DNA of 64,000 nucleotides, taken from the NCBI GenBank assembly GCA_964540295.1, contig CAZIMT010000002.1, positions 1-64,000 on the forward strand, given 5' to 3'. This stretch comes from CAZCPB01 sp964540295 (GTDB lineage: Bacteria > Planctomycetota > Phycisphaerae > Phycisphaerales > UBA1924). The notes under the pieces are model-generated. The model saw nothing but the letters and a program-made list of their open reading frames with translations. It ran no database searches and was not told the origin of the DNA. Both the position numbers and the translations under genes were made by a program. Shown here piece after piece: positions 52,205 through 61,545 of the stretch (positions are counted from its first letter, which is position 1; the number at the start of each line of letters is the position of its first letter).

Positions 52205-53293
52205 ATGACACCTCAGCCGCTGGCACAAACACAATCCGTTCCCCTCGGCGTCGGCGTGATCGGCCTGGGATTCATGGGGTGTACGCACTTAAGGGCATAC
52301 CAGGCCGCGGCCCGCGACCTTGGCGCGTGCGAGCTCGTCGCGGTCTGCGATTCCAGCCCTGATCGCTTGAACGGAGAGCCCACGGCGGTTGGAAATCTCA
52401 ACGCGGCCGCGAACGAGCCGAGGCTTTTCGATCCGTCGAAAGTCCGCGGCTACACCGACCCTGACGAGTTCTTCGCCGACCAGCGCCTATCGCTGGTCAG
52501 CGTCTGCACGTACACGGACACCCACGTAGACCTGGCGATCCGGGCCTTGCGCGCCGGCAAGCACGTCTTGGTCGAGAAGCCGGTCTCTATGAAACCCGCG
52601 GAGATCTATCGGCTGGCGGATGTCGCCCGGTCGAGCGGGAAGCTCTGCATGCCCGCGATGTGCATGCGGTTCTGGCCTGGTTGGGATTGGCTCCGAGACC
52701 GCATCACCGAATCACGGCGCAACGAGCCCGGCACGCTCGGGGCCGCGTTCGGAAAAGTGCTCAGCGCCACGTTCCAACGCCTCGGGAGCGGCCCGAGCTG
52801 GGGTGCGCCGTTCTACCGCGACGAATCACGCAGCGGGGGCGCTCTCATGGACCTTCACATCCACGACGCGGATTTCATCTCATGGTGCTTCGGCAGGCCC
52901 GAGCGTGTGCTCGCCGCGGGCTCCACCCGACATCTGACCGCTCTTTATCACTTTGAAGATGGTCCCAACCACGTGGTGGCGGAGGGCGCATGGGACCTGG
53001 CACCCACGACCGGCTTTCGCATGCGTTATCTCGTCAATTTCGAACGGGCGAGCGCCGACTTTGATCTGACACGCAAACCGACGCTGCTGCTGCACACCGA
53101 ATCCAAGAGCGAAGAGATCTCGCTCGCGCCGCTCAGCGGGTACGACCGGGAGATCAGGCATTTCATCGAGGTCATCACGCGAGGCGGCGTGCTTGGGGCT
53201 TCGCTGGAAGAGGCCGCGCAGGTCGCTGAACTTCTTCAGTCCGAACGAGAGAGCATCGAATTGGGCTGGCCTGTGAACCGCGAGAAGCCCTGA
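52205..53293 (+). CDS. Gfo/Idh/MocA family oxidoreductase
   Basis: 362 residues. The NAD(P)-binding N-terminus is VGVIGLGFMGCTHLRAYQ, the second motif VSVCTYTDTHVDLAIRALRAGKHVLVEKPVSM contains the catalytic Lys (EKP), and the C-terminal domain contains DLHIHDADFISWCFG. The enzyme oxidises or reduces a sugar or sugar acid. Together with the TIM-barrel protein upstream and the NagB/hydroxypyruvate isomerase genes it is part of a sugar-catabolism neighbourhood. The leader (52094-52204) has a GCTCTCGATCGAGCTCTCG near-repeat. Confidence 0.93.
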   Translation: MTPQPLAQTQSVPLGVGVIGLGFMGCTHLRAYQAAARDLGACELVAVCDSSPDRLNGEPTAVGNLNAAANEPRLFDPSKVRGYTDPDEFFADQRLSLVSVCTYTDTHVDLAIRALRAGKHVLVEKPVSMKPAEIYRLADVARSSGKLCMPAMCMRFWPGWDWLRDRITESRRNEPGTLGAAFGKVLSATFQRLGSGPSWGAPFYRDESRSGGALMDLHIHDADFISWCFGRPERVLAAGSTRHLTALYHFEDGPNHVVAEGAWDLAPTTGFRMRYLVNFERASADFDLTRKPTLLLHTESKSEEISLAPLSGYDREIRHFIEVITRGGVLGASLEEAAQVAELLQSERESIELGWPVNREKP

Positions 53294-53362
53294 GGCGCAA
53301 GGCTCGGCACCGGGTAACATCCGCGTCCGAGATAAAGCTTCTCGCGCGCATCGGTCGAGCGA

Positions 53363-54025
53363 TCAGACCGACGCCCCACGCTCCGTGAGGGCCGCGTCGC
53401 CAGATTCAGACGCCAGCTCAAAGGCCCTTATGCTGAAGTGGATCATCGCGCAGATGCTCGCGAGAGCAACGCCCGCAAGCCCGACCAGCGCCAGCAACCG
53501 CAGACCCTCCGCCAGCCCGTCCGTCGCGGTGAGCAGCGGGCGCAGGCCCGTGAACTTGTACCACGCGCCGAGCGCGATCAGGGGAAGCGAAGCCAGAACG
53601 CTCGTCGCGATCGAACGCCAGCTCGCCCAGCACGAGCCCAGCGCCAACCAAACCGTGATCGCCAGCAAGCCCGCGAACAGCACACCGCGGCCCAGAAGCC
53701 ACCACGTCTTCGACAGCGGCACGAACCACCGGTCCATCCCGAGATAGCCAAGCCCCGAGCAGACCAGCACCGCGCCCGCGATGCACGCCACCGTCATCGC
53801 TGGCGTATCGCGCAGCTTCCCAGCGGCGAACAGCAGCCCGAACGCCGACGCCACCACAACCACCGCCGCGAAACCTAGCGTCGAGATGTTGGTCGGCGCC
53901 CGCGCGACCGAGAGCACTGCCTCGCCCGCGCCCGTCAGCAACAACACCGAGCAGATCCCGCCCACGCCCACACGAGCCAAGGCTGGCACACCCTCGGCCG
54001 ACGGTCTCACATTCGCTGCACTCAT
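53363..54025 (-). CDS. Multi-pass membrane protein of unknown function
   Basis: 220 residues from the ATG at 54025, preceded by GGGGAG with a six-base spacer; the longer frame to 54097 lacks support. Six or so hydrophobic segments (GICSVLLLTGAGEAVLSV, ISTLGFAAVVVVASAFGLLFAAG, ACIAGAVLVCSGLGYLG, GVLFAGLLAITVWLALG, ATSVLASLPLIALGAWY, LALVGLAGVALASICAMIHF). No family recognised. It is convergent with the Gfo/Idh gene and divergent from the small gene at 54494. Confidence 0.75.
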   Translation of the reverse strand: MSAANVRPSAEGVPALARVGVGGICSVLLLTGAGEAVLSVARAPTNISTLGFAAVVVVASAFGLLFAAGKLRDTPAMTVACIAGAVLVCSGLGYLGMDRWFVPLSKTWWLLGRGVLFAGLLAITVWLALGSCWASWRSIATSVLASLPLIALGAWYKFTGLRPLLTATDGLAEGLRLLALVGLAGVALASICAMIHFSIRAFELASESGDAALTERGASV

Positions 54026-54493
54026 CGCACACTCCCCGAGAAGCCCAACAGACACAAGAGCAAGGACGAAAGCCCGACGCCCGAACACTTCGCTCACGAG
54101 TCTCGCACGCCCGGCCCGGACTTTCGAATCCTACGACCGTTCATCGGCCAGGTTCGGGAACGGATGAGTCCTTGAGCGTATGTCCTCTTTTCGCGCCGTC
54201 TGGTGCGCTGGAGAGCGGACGTCCGAGATAGCCAGCATCAGACCGGCACAGTTACCCGGGGATTCCACCACGCTCCGAGAACTCTCGAGTTTCTCCCCGA
54301 CCCCGGGCGATCTCACGGTCGAGTTCACAACTTGCGCAAAACCGTCTCGCTCCGACCGCCGATGAGACGAGTTGATTCGGTTGGATCTCCAGGCCGACTC
54401 GATGAGTCGTCGGATCCGCCAGCCGGGGGCACGGATCGCCCCTGAAGAACGAGCGGTCGGCAAGTACTAACCGCCAGGCACGGAGGCAGTCTC
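54026..54493. other. Intergenic region of 468 bp, divergent
   Basis: Small frames here have the look of shadows. No sigma-28 or sigma-54 consensus was recognised, although a flagellar gene cluster starts downstream. A GGAGG Shine-Dalgarno site for the small gene ends the region. Confidence 0.5.
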
Positions 54494-54766
54494 ATGTTCG
54501 TCAGTCAGCGCAGGTCGGAGTTGGTCCAGTCCGGAGCCGCCGAGATGTTCCGGCGCGTGCTCGCCCCTTGGGCCATGGACATCATGCGCCTGCGCCGCGC
54601 CGGGCTTGATCGACCCACCGCGCGCAAGGCACGCCGCTTGCTCGCGGTTCCGGGCGATCAGGTTGAGTTCCACACGATAATCGAACCGTTGCTTCTCGAC
54701 GAGAGCGCCGCGCGACGCCTCCTCAAGCCTCGCGCGATCCCCAGCAAACTGCGACGTGCGGCGTGA
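54494..54766 (+). CDS. Small Arg-rich hypothetical protein upstream of fliD
   Basis: 90 residues from the ATG at 54494 with GGAGG seven bases upstream. It is strongly basic (RRAGLDRPTARKARRLL, AARRLLKPRAIPSKLRRA) with a short helical N-terminus. No family is recognised. It is 81 bases ahead of fliD and may belong to the flagellar unit, but nothing in the sequence proves it. The good ribosome-binding site is the main evidence for translation. Confidence 0.5.
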   Translation: MFVSQRRSELVQSGAAEMFRRVLAPWAMDIMRLRRAGLDRPTARKARRLLAVPGDQVEFHTIIEPLLLDESAARRLLKPRAIPSKLRRAA

Positions 54767-54847
54767 AATTCTGACGAGCGCGCACGAACCCGAACACCTC
54801 GAACTCACGCGCATTCGAACGCACCCGACTCGGCAAGGAGCACACTC

Positions 54848-57718
54848 ATGGGCGGCATCACCTCAGGCGTCGGCATCTTCAGCGGCATCGACAGCGGCAA
54901 GCTTATTGATCAGTTGATCTCGATTGAATCGCGCCCCAAGCAATTGGCCCAGGGCCGACTGCGCCAGCTCCAGATCCAACAGGCCGCGTTCCTCGATATC
55001 AATTCAAGGATTCAAGGCATCAAAACCGCGTCGCGCGACCTGCGGATCAACAAGGTCTTCCAAGGCTCGGCCGCCACTAGTTCCAATAAGGACGTCCTCA
55101 CCGCCTCGGTCAGCAACGGCTCGCCTTCGGGCACCTTCCAGTTCATCGTTGATCGCTTGGTCTCGACCCAGCAGCTGCTCACCCGCGGGTACGGGGACAA
55201 GGACACCACCGCCCTCAACGCCAGGTCCGTCACGTTCGAATCGGCCAAGGCTCGGCTCGACCGCGACGTCTCGCTCGCCGACCTCAACGGCGGCGACGGC
55301 GTCGCTCGCGGCAAAATCACCGTTACCGATTCTACCAACGCCACCGCGACCATCGACCTTTCGAAGGCCTCCACCGTCAACGAGGTCCTCGACGCCATCA
55401 ACAACTCTGGCACCGCCAAGGTCACCGCCTCGGTCAAGGACGGCAAGCTCGTCATCAAGGACAACGCGGGCGGGACCGTCACCGTCGCCAACGCTACGGG
55501 GTCAACCACCGCGACCAGCCTAGGCATCGCGGGCTCCAGCTCCACCGGCACGCTCGAAGGCGCCACCGTCTACCAGCTCTCCAACAACACCACGCTCAAG
55601 TCTCTCAACGACGGCAACGGCGTGGCGGTCAAGTCCGCGATCGGCGGTGCTCCGAGCCTCAAGATCACCGTCGGCGCTTCGGTTATGGAAGTCAACCTGG
55701 GCGATGTCTATCAGACCGTCGACGGAAAACAGACGGTCAAGGAAGGCGCGGTCTCGACCGTCGGCGGCGTGCTCAAGCGACTCAACGACGCCTTCACGGC
55801 CGCCGGGCAGACGACCGTCAGCGCCAAGGTCTCCGCCGACGGCTCTCGCCTCGAGATCGTCGACTCCGCTGGCGGCACCGACGTCACAGTCGAGGAGACC
55901 AACGACAGCACCGCGCGCGACCTCGGCCTGCTCGGCACCAGCAACACCGGCACTCTCACGGGCAAGAAGATCCTGGCCGGGCTGAACTCCACGCTCGCCA
56001 GCTCCATCGGCGGCGGCAAGGGGATTCAGGGCGACGGCAAGCTCAGCTTCACCACCCACGCTGGCAACACCTTCAGCGTCGACCTCGACGCCCTGGGAGT
56101 CCGGGACGGATCGATCAGCGAGATCGCCGCCGCGATCGAAACCGCCTCGGGGACGATCGGCGCTGGCGGACCCAGGGTCAGCGTCCGGGTCAACGACAAG
56201 GGCACCGGGCTGCTCATCACCGACAACACCAGCGGCAGCGGCAAGCTCATCATCGGCGGCCCCATCGACAACGCCACCGCCACGTCGCTGGGAATCGCCA
56301 CGGCCGCGGGCGGCACCGACAGCGCCAAGGTCGTCGGCGGGAACCTCCAGCACAAGTACCTCGGGCGGTCCACGCTCGTCTCCGAGCTCAACAGCGGCAA
56401 GGGCATCGGCACCGGCAAGTTCACCATCGTCGACGCCAAGGGCAAGAAGGCCACCGTTGACATCGCCGACGATACCAAGACCCTCGGCGACCTCATCGAC
56501 GAGATCAACAGCCGCGGGATCGACGTCAAGGCCCGCGTCAACGCCAACGGCGACGGGATCGAGATCAGCGAGAACATCCCCACCGGCCAGACCGCGGGCG
56601 CCAGCAAGATCAAGATTACCGACGATTCGGGCGCGGTCGCCAAGTCTCTCAACATCGCTGGCGAGGCCAAGGCCACCGGGGTCGGCAACGTCCTTGACGG
56701 AACCTACGAGAAGACCATCACCTTCTCGCCCACGGACTCGCTCCAGAAGGTCACCGACGCGATCAACGCCGCGGGAGCGGGCGTGTCAGCCTCGATCATC
56801 CGCGACGGCGCTGGCTCCACGCCCTACCGCCTCGGGCTCACCAGCAAGTCCACCGGCACTGACGGACGCTTCCTGGTCGACTTTGGCGACCTCGACCTCG
56901 GGACCACCTCGCTCGATGCGGGCAACGACGCACGCGTCTTCTACGGCTCGTCCGATCCCGCCAAGGCGATCCTCCTGTCCAGCTCCAGCAACACGCTCGA
57001 CAACGTCATCGGCGGCGTCAAGATCGATCTCAAGAGCGTCAGCGACAAGCCCGTGACGCTCAGCATCGGGCGCGACACCGACGGGATCTTCGCCGCCGTC
57101 AAGCTCTTCATCTCGTCGTTCAATGAAGCGGTCGGACGCATCGACAAGCAGACCGATTACAACGCCGACACCAAAGTCGGCGGACCGCTGCTGGGCGACG
57201 GGACCGCCCAGCAGCTCCGCAGCGCGCTGTTCAACGCCATCCAGGGCAAGGCTCAGGGCATCACGGGCCGCTACGACCGCCTCGCCGACGTCGGTCTCAA
57301 GATCAGTAACGGCGGGCAGGTCACGCTCGACGAGGCTCGCCTCCGCACCGCCATCGCCGACGACCCCGGCGCCGTCGAGCAGCTCTTCACCGGGTATGCT
57401 ATCGACGAAAAGACCTCCACCGACCTGGGCAACGGCGTTAGCGTCTCGGGCACCGACAAGAAGACCACCTACAAAACCCTCGGCGTCATCGCGCAGTTGG
57501 AAGTCCTCGCCGACAAGTACATCAATAGCTCCGACGGCGTGCTCAGCAACCGCAAAAAATCGCTCGACACCGAGATCAGCGGGCAGAACAAGCGCATCGA
57601 GGCCTTCGACCTCCGGCTCGCCGACAAGCGAACCGTGCTGGAACGACAGTTCGCCGCGATGGAGTCCGCCATCGCCAAGCTCCAGAGCCAGCAGGGCGCG
57701 CTCCAAGGCCTGGGTTGA
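54848..57718 (+). CDS. fliD: Flagellar hook-associated protein 2 (filament cap), enlarged
   Basis: 956 residues, about twice the usual length. The FliD N-terminus is present (GVGIFSGIDSGKLIDQLISIESRP, then LQIQQAAFLDINSRI), and the FliD C-terminus near residues 700-956 (FNEAVGRIDKQTDYNADTKVGGPLLGDGTAQQLRSAL, IGALQ-like coiled end). The middle, residues about 143-604, contains four related segments (143-228, 251-364, 382-484, 511-604), each starting with LxxLNxGxGV-like sequence and ending in SLGIAG-like sequence, similar to flagellin hook IN motifs. FliD caps the filament and guides flagellin polymerisation. The large variable middle should face outward. AAGGAG precedes the ATG at 54848. Confidence 0.93.
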   Translation: MGGITSGVGIFSGIDSGKLIDQLISIESRPKQLAQGRLRQLQIQQAAFLDINSRIQGIKTASRDLRINKVFQGSAATSSNKDVLTASVSNGSPSGTFQFIVDRLVSTQQLLTRGYGDKDTTALNARSVTFESAKARLDRDVSLADLNGGDGVARGKITVTDSTNATATIDLSKASTVNEVLDAINNSGTAKVTASVKDGKLVIKDNAGGTVTVANATGSTTATSLGIAGSSSTGTLEGATVYQLSNNTTLKSLNDGNGVAVKSAIGGAPSLKITVGASVMEVNLGDVYQTVDGKQTVKEGAVSTVGGVLKRLNDAFTAAGQTTVSAKVSADGSRLEIVDSAGGTDVTVEETNDSTARDLGLLGTSNTGTLTGKKILAGLNSTLASSIGGGKGIQGDGKLSFTTHAGNTFSVDLDALGVRDGSISEIAAAIETASGTIGAGGPRVSVRVNDKGTGLLITDNTSGSGKLIIGGPIDNATATSLGIATAAGGTDSAKVVGGNLQHKYLGRSTLVSELNSGKGIGTGKFTIVDAKGKKATVDIADDTKTLGDLIDEINSRGIDVKARVNANGDGIEISENIPTGQTAGASKIKITDDSGAVAKSLNIAGEAKATGVGNVLDGTYEKTITFSPTDSLQKVTDAINAAGAGVSASIIRDGAGSTPYRLGLTSKSTGTDGRFLVDFGDLDLGTTSLDAGNDARVFYGSSDPAKAILLSSSSNTLDNVIGGVKIDLKSVSDKPVTLSIGRDTDGIFAAVKLFISSFNEAVGRIDKQTDYNADTKVGGPLLGDGTAQQLRSALFNAIQGKAQGITGRYDRLADVGLKISNGGQVTLDEARLRTAIADDPGAVEQLFTGYAIDEKTSTDLGNGVSVSGTDKKTTYKTLGVIAQLEVLADKYINSSDGVLSNRKKSLDTEISGQNKRIEAFDLRLADKRTVLERQFAAMESAIAKLQSQQGALQGLG

Positions 57719-57837
57719 TCCCCGGGTCCGCATCCCGGCCACGGTCCATCTGTATCGCGCGAGATCGGCGCTGATGCGCAACTCCGTCAGGCTCGGAGCA
57801 ATTCTCGCGCGATCTCCAACCGATAGACGCGTCAGCC

Positions 57838-58371
57838 ATGCCCCCCAACTCACAGCCAGTCAACGCCTATCTCCGCACCAAAGTCCTTACCGCGGGCCCG
57901 GAAGAACTCCGGCTCATGCTGCTCGACGGCGCGATCAAGTTCGCCGTCCAAGGGCGCGACGGGCTCCTTCGCAAGGACTATGAAGCCAGCTTCAACGGCA
58001 TCTCCCAGTGCCGCGACATCATCTGCGAGCTCATGACCAGCATCCGCCCCGAGCACGACCCGGCCCTCGCCGAACGAGTGCTCTCAGTCTACAGCTTCAT
58101 CTTTTCCGAGATCACTCAGGCGAGCATGGACAAGGACACTGCCAAGCTCACCAAGGTCATCGAGCTCATCATGTACGAACGCGAAACCTGGTCGCTGCTG
58201 ATCCAGAAACTGGCCGAAGAACGCGGCTCCCCAACCCGGGCCACGACCGGCGCCACGACCGGCGCGACCACCGCGGCCGGGTCGGCTCATCCGACTCCTC
58301 ACCACGCGAACGCCACTTCCAACCACAGCACCTCGTCGCAAGTTCGCGCTCCCTTCAGCGTGTCGGCATAG
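57838..58371 (+). CDS. fliS: Flagellin export chaperone FliS
   Basis: 177 residues. The FliS signature is NAYLRTKVLTAGPEELRLMLLDGAIKF at residues 9-35, followed by a four-helix-bundle pattern. FliS binds flagellin C-termini and prevents early polymerisation. The C-terminal 50 residues are Thr/Ala/Ser-rich and low in complexity (ATTGATTGATTAAG, from a 12-bp repeat near 58246), longer than normal. It is 119 bases after fliD. Its 3' end overlaps the convergent holB gene by 17 bases. Confidence 0.92.
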   Translation: MPPNSQPVNAYLRTKVLTAGPEELRLMLLDGAIKFAVQGRDGLLRKDYEASFNGISQCRDIICELMTSIRPEHDPALAERVLSVYSFIFSEITQASMDKDTAKLTKVIELIMYERETWSLLIQKLAEERGSPTRATTGATTGATTAAGSAHPTPHHANATSNHSTSSQVRAPFSVSA

Positions 58372-59578
58372 CGCGGCCCGCGCTCGCCTGAGCGCGATCC
58401 CGCGCCCCAAATTTCTCGAACAACTGCGACGAAAGATTCCCCATTGCCAGCCCGAGGTTGACGTTGGCATCGACGTGCCGCTCCGTCTCGCGAACCAAGT
58501 CAATCGCGGCGAGATCCGCCAGCAACGCCGCACGGTCGCCACCGGCCTTGCCCGCGAGCGTCCGCGCCTCACGCCTGAAAAACTCCGCGATCAAGCGGAA
58601 CACGCGGTCCGCCCCGTCCTTGTTGGCCGAGTCCTTGCTCGCGTTGGGCCGCTTCTCCACCCACGCCTTGGCCCAGCCGTCCGCTAGCTCCGCCATCGTC
58701 GAGCCAAGCTCCACCACGAAGCGCCCGCTGCGCGTCGCCGCCAGCATCGGCTCAAGCCGCTCGTTCCACTCGAACAGCTCGTTCTCGAGCGCTTCGAGAT
58801 ACCCGCCCGGCGAGCCCGCCGCGTATTGGCTCAGCCACGCCCGCTGCGCGCCCGGCACCTCGCGCCCCAAACTCTTCTCCCACTCTCTCATCCTCTTCTC
58901 GTCGAGCGGCGTGAACACAACACGCTGACACCGGCTGCGGATCGTCGGCAAAAGCCGGTCCTCGCCGCTCGTCACGAGAATGATCACCGTCTTGGGCGCG
59001 GGCTCTTCCAACGTCTTCAAGATCGCGTTCTGCGTCGGCGCATTCGTCGGCGATCGGTCCAACAGTTCCGCCTCGTCCACGATGAAAACTTTCGACGCGA
59101 TCGACATGTTGGACAGCGCAGGCCGCAACGCCGCCGGCCCGATCAGCCGCTGCTCGATCACGTCCTTCGAGATCGTGATGAGCTTGCTGTTGCGGACCGT
59201 GTCCTTGTCGCTAAAACGGGCGAGTTCTTTCGTGATGACGTGCAAGTCCGGGTGCGTGCCAGCTTTAAACAACCCCTGCACCATGCTTTCCGGTTCAGGC
59301 TCGATGAACCCATCAAGCCCGGCCTGCGCGGTCGGATCAAGCAGCGTCGCCGCGAACGACAGCGCAGCCGTGAACTTCCCAACCCCCGCTGGCCCGTGAA
59401 AAATCCAGGCGTGATGCACCCGCCCAGACTTCATGGCCGTCTGCAAAATCTCTACCGCACGCCCCTGCCCCACGATCGCCCGCATCGAGACCGGCACCGG
59501 CGCGGGCGGCATCTCCTCCATCGGCGCGTCGAGCTTGATGACCTTCTCAACGAGCTTGCGAGTGGGACGTTTGGCCAT
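58355..59578 (-). CDS. holB: DNA polymerase III subunit delta' (HolB-like)
   Basis: 407 residues. The AAA-type clamp loader layout is clear: VGQGRAVEILQTAMKSGRVHHAWIFHGPAGVGK, then IDEAELLDRSPTNAPTQNAILKTLEEPAPKTVIILVTS (Walker B region and sensor), RSRCQRVVF. The P-loop reads GPAGVGKF, with Phe instead of Ser/Thr, as expected for a delta' subunit that does not need full ATP binding. Part of the DNA polymerase III clamp loader. A charged insert (EKRPNASKDSANKDGADRV) is near the end. Overlaps fliS at the 3' side. Confidence 0.92.
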   Translation of the reverse strand: MAKRPTRKLVEKVIKLDAPMEEMPPAPVPVSMRAIVGQGRAVEILQTAMKSGRVHHAWIFHGPAGVGKFTAALSFAATLLDPTAQAGLDGFIEPEPESMVQGLFKAGTHPDLHVITKELARFSDKDTVRNSKLITISKDVIEQRLIGPAALRPALSNMSIASKVFIVDEAELLDRSPTNAPTQNAILKTLEEPAPKTVIILVTSGEDRLLPTIRSRCQRVVFTPLDEKRMREWEKSLGREVPGAQRAWLSQYAAGSPGGYLEALENELFEWNERLEPMLAATRSGRFVVELGSTMAELADGWAKAWVEKRPNASKDSANKDGADRVFRLIAEFFRREARTLAGKAGGDRAALLADLAAIDLVRETERHVDANVNLGLAMGNLSSQLFEKFGARDRAQASAGRAMPTR

Positions 59579-59688
59579 TGGCCGATGGTAGCGACCCGCC
59601 GCGCCGTGCCCCCCGGCCTCAGCCTCAGCCCGCTCTACAATCTGCGATCAAAGCACCGAGCCTCAGCACCTGCCCACCGACCGCCGCA

Positions 59689-61044
59689 GTGAACCAGCTC
59701 GTCCCCATGGCCCATGTCGCCGACGTGCGCCGGTCAGTCGAGTTCTGTTCACGCCTCGGGTTCGCGATCTACAGCGAGCACTCTGACGAGCTGGGCAACC
59801 TCGCTTGGGCCTGGGTCCGATCCGGCGCGGGCAGCATCATGTTCGCTCGCGCCAGCGGCCCGATCGCCTCGCAGGATCAGGCGGTGCTGTTCTACCTGTA
59901 CACCGACGACCTGGCGAGCCTGCGAAACCACCTGCTCTCGAGCGGCGTGTGCGATGGCGGGGACTTCAACCCCGAGAGCACACGCCGACAAGGAGTGTGG
60001 GACATCGCCGACGCACGAGGGATCGTCTCCACACTCACGCACCCATTTTACATGCCGCACGGCGAAGTTCGCGTCCACGACCTCGACGGCTATTGCCTGC
60101 TAGTCGGACAGACGAGCAGAGCTCGATCACACATTCCTCAGCTTATTCAAGCCGTTCAGCGCCGCCACTTTGTAACACTCCGCCAGCGTCGGGTAGTTGA
60201 ATACCGTGTTCACGAAATACTCGACCGTTCCCTTGAACGCCATCACCGCCTGCCCGATGTGGACAAGCTCCGTCGCTCCCGTGCCGATCACGTGCACGCC
60301 CAGGATCGTGTGGCTCTCTTGGTGGATCAGCAGTTTCAACATCCCGATCTCGTCCCCGAGCAACTGCCCGCGCGCGATCTCCTTGTACTGCGCCACGCCC
60401 GCCTCGTACGGGATCCCCTCGGCCGTCAGCCGCTCCTCCGTCCATCCCACCATCGAGATCTCTGGGATCGCGTAAATCCCGTACGGCAGCAGGTTCTGCA
60501 CCGTCTCGAACCGCTCGTTGAAAATGTGGCACGCGGCCGCCCGGCCCTGCTCCATGCTCGTCGACGCCAGCGCCGGGAACCCGATCACGTCGCCCACCGC
60601 GTAGATGTTCGGCACCGCCGTCTGGAAGTTCTCGTTCACCTTGATCCGCCCGCGATCGTCGGCCTTGAGCCCCGCCGATTCCAGGTTCAGCCCCTCCGTC
60701 GAGCCCTGCCGACCGACCGCGTACAGCAAACAATCTGCCCGCAGCGTCTTGCCCGATTCGAGCATCGCCTCGGCCATCATCGGGTTGTTGCTTCGCGCCC
60801 CCGGCGGCGTCGGCACCTTGGTGATCTTCACCACCTTCTCGCCCAACCGCAGCGTCACGCCCGCCTGTCGCAGGTGGTACTGCAACGCCTCGATGATCTC
60901 CGCGTCCACAAAGTCCAGCAGGCGACTCCTGCCTTCGATCAGTGTCACCTTCACGCCCAGTGCCGCCATCATCGACGCGTACTCCGTGCCGATCACGCCG
61001 CCGCCAACCACGATCATCGAGTGCGGCAGTTCATTCAGATTTAG
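59689..61044 (+). CDS. VOC-family (glyoxalase-like) protein, reading frame running on into antisense sequence
   Basis: The first ~145 residues from GTG at 59689 (or ATG at 59707) are a good VOC domain: MAHVADVRRSVEFCSRLGFAIY, AWAWVRSGAGSIMFARASGP, QAVLFYLYTDDLASLRNHLLSSG, and EVRVHDLDGYCLLVGQT. After about 60120 no stop is found for 300 codons; that part is antisense to sthA, rich in Arg, His and Leu, and is not protein-like. The stop seems to be lost or shifted near 60110-60130. The gene itself is probably a small metalloenzyme or binding protein of the glyoxalase fold. Confidence 0.55.
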   Translation: MNQLVPMAHVADVRRSVEFCSRLGFAIYSEHSDELGNLAWAWVRSGAGSIMFARASGPIASQDQAVLFYLYTDDLASLRNHLLSSGVCDGGDFNPESTRRQGVWDIADARGIVSTLTHPFYMPHGEVRVHDLDGYCLLVGQTSRARSHIPQLIQAVQRRHFVTLRQRRVVEYRVHEILDRSLERHHRLPDVDKLRRSRADHVHAQDRVALLVDQQFQHPDLVPEQLPARDLLVLRHARLVRDPLGRQPLLRPSHHRDLWDRVNPVRQQVLHRLEPLVENVARGRPALLHARRRQRREPDHVAHRVDVRHRRLEVLVHLDPPAIVGLEPRRFQVQPLRRALPTDRVQQTICPQRLARFEHRLGHHRVVASRPRRRRHLGDLHHLLAQPQRHARLSQVVLQRLDDLRVHKVQQATPAFDQCHLHAQCRHHRRVLRADHAAANHDHRVRQFIQI

Positions 61045-61545
61045 CAGCTCATCAGATGACAGCACGTCCGTGTCGTCAAACTCAATGTTCGTCGGTTTCG
61101 AAGGCCGCGTGCCCACCGCCACCACGAAGTAATCCGCCCGCACAGTCGAACTAGCGTGCTCGCCGATCACGTCCAACGTGTTCGCGTCGCGGAACTGCCC
61201 TCGCCCCGTCATCAGGGCGATGTTGTTGCGCGCGAAGTGCTCGCGCACCATTTCGATCTCGGTCTTGATGACCTCGTTGCAGACCGTCCAAAGCCCCGCG
61301 AACGTCGCGTGACGCCCCGCCTCGGAAAAGTCCGCGGCCCGCGGCATCGCCGATCGATGGTTCCCCAGGCTCAAGATCGCCTCTCGCAACGCCTTGGAAG
61401 GGATCGTCCCGGTGTTGATCGCCGCCCCGCCCAGCACCTCGCGGGCCTCGACCACGCAGACGCTCTTGCCGAGCTTCGCCGCTTGAATCGCGGCCTTCTG
61501 CCCGGCCGGTCCACTCCCAATCACGCAGAGATCAAAGTGACGCAT
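60127..61545 (-). CDS. sthA: Soluble pyridine nucleotide transhydrogenase (SthA-type)
   Basis: 472 residues from the ATG at 61545. FAD-binding motif VIGSGPAGQKAAIQAAKLG and NAD-binding VVGGGVIGTEYASMMAALGVKV are present. Instead of the dithiol CxxxxC site of lipoamide dehydrogenases the sequence reads GGAAINTGTIPSKALRE, which is diagnostic for SthA. It interconverts NADH and NADPH in the cytoplasm. FAD-binding YAVGDVIGFPALASTSMEQGR and the dimerisation domain (TGATELVHIGQAVM) are intact. The upstream part of the frame (61548-61728) is not included. Confidence 0.95.
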   Translation of the reverse strand: MRHFDLCVIGSGPAGQKAAIQAAKLGKSVCVVEAREVLGGAAINTGTIPSKALREAILSLGNHRSAMPRAADFSEAGRHATFAGLWTVCNEVIKTEIEMVREHFARNNIALMTGRGQFRDANTLDVIGEHASSTVRADYFVVAVGTRPSKPTNIEFDDTDVLSSDELLNLNELPHSMIVVGGGVIGTEYASMMAALGVKVTLIEGRSRLLDFVDAEIIEALQYHLRQAGVTLRLGEKVVKITKVPTPPGARSNNPMMAEAMLESGKTLRADCLLYAVGRQGSTEGLNLESAGLKADDRGRIKVNENFQTAVPNIYAVGDVIGFPALASTSMEQGRAAACHIFNERFETVQNLLPYGIYAIPEISMVGWTEERLTAEGIPYEAGVAQYKEIARGQLLGDEIGMLKLLIHQESHTILGVHVIGTGATELVHIGQAVMAFKGTVEYFVNTVFNYPTLAECYKVAALNGLNKLRNV

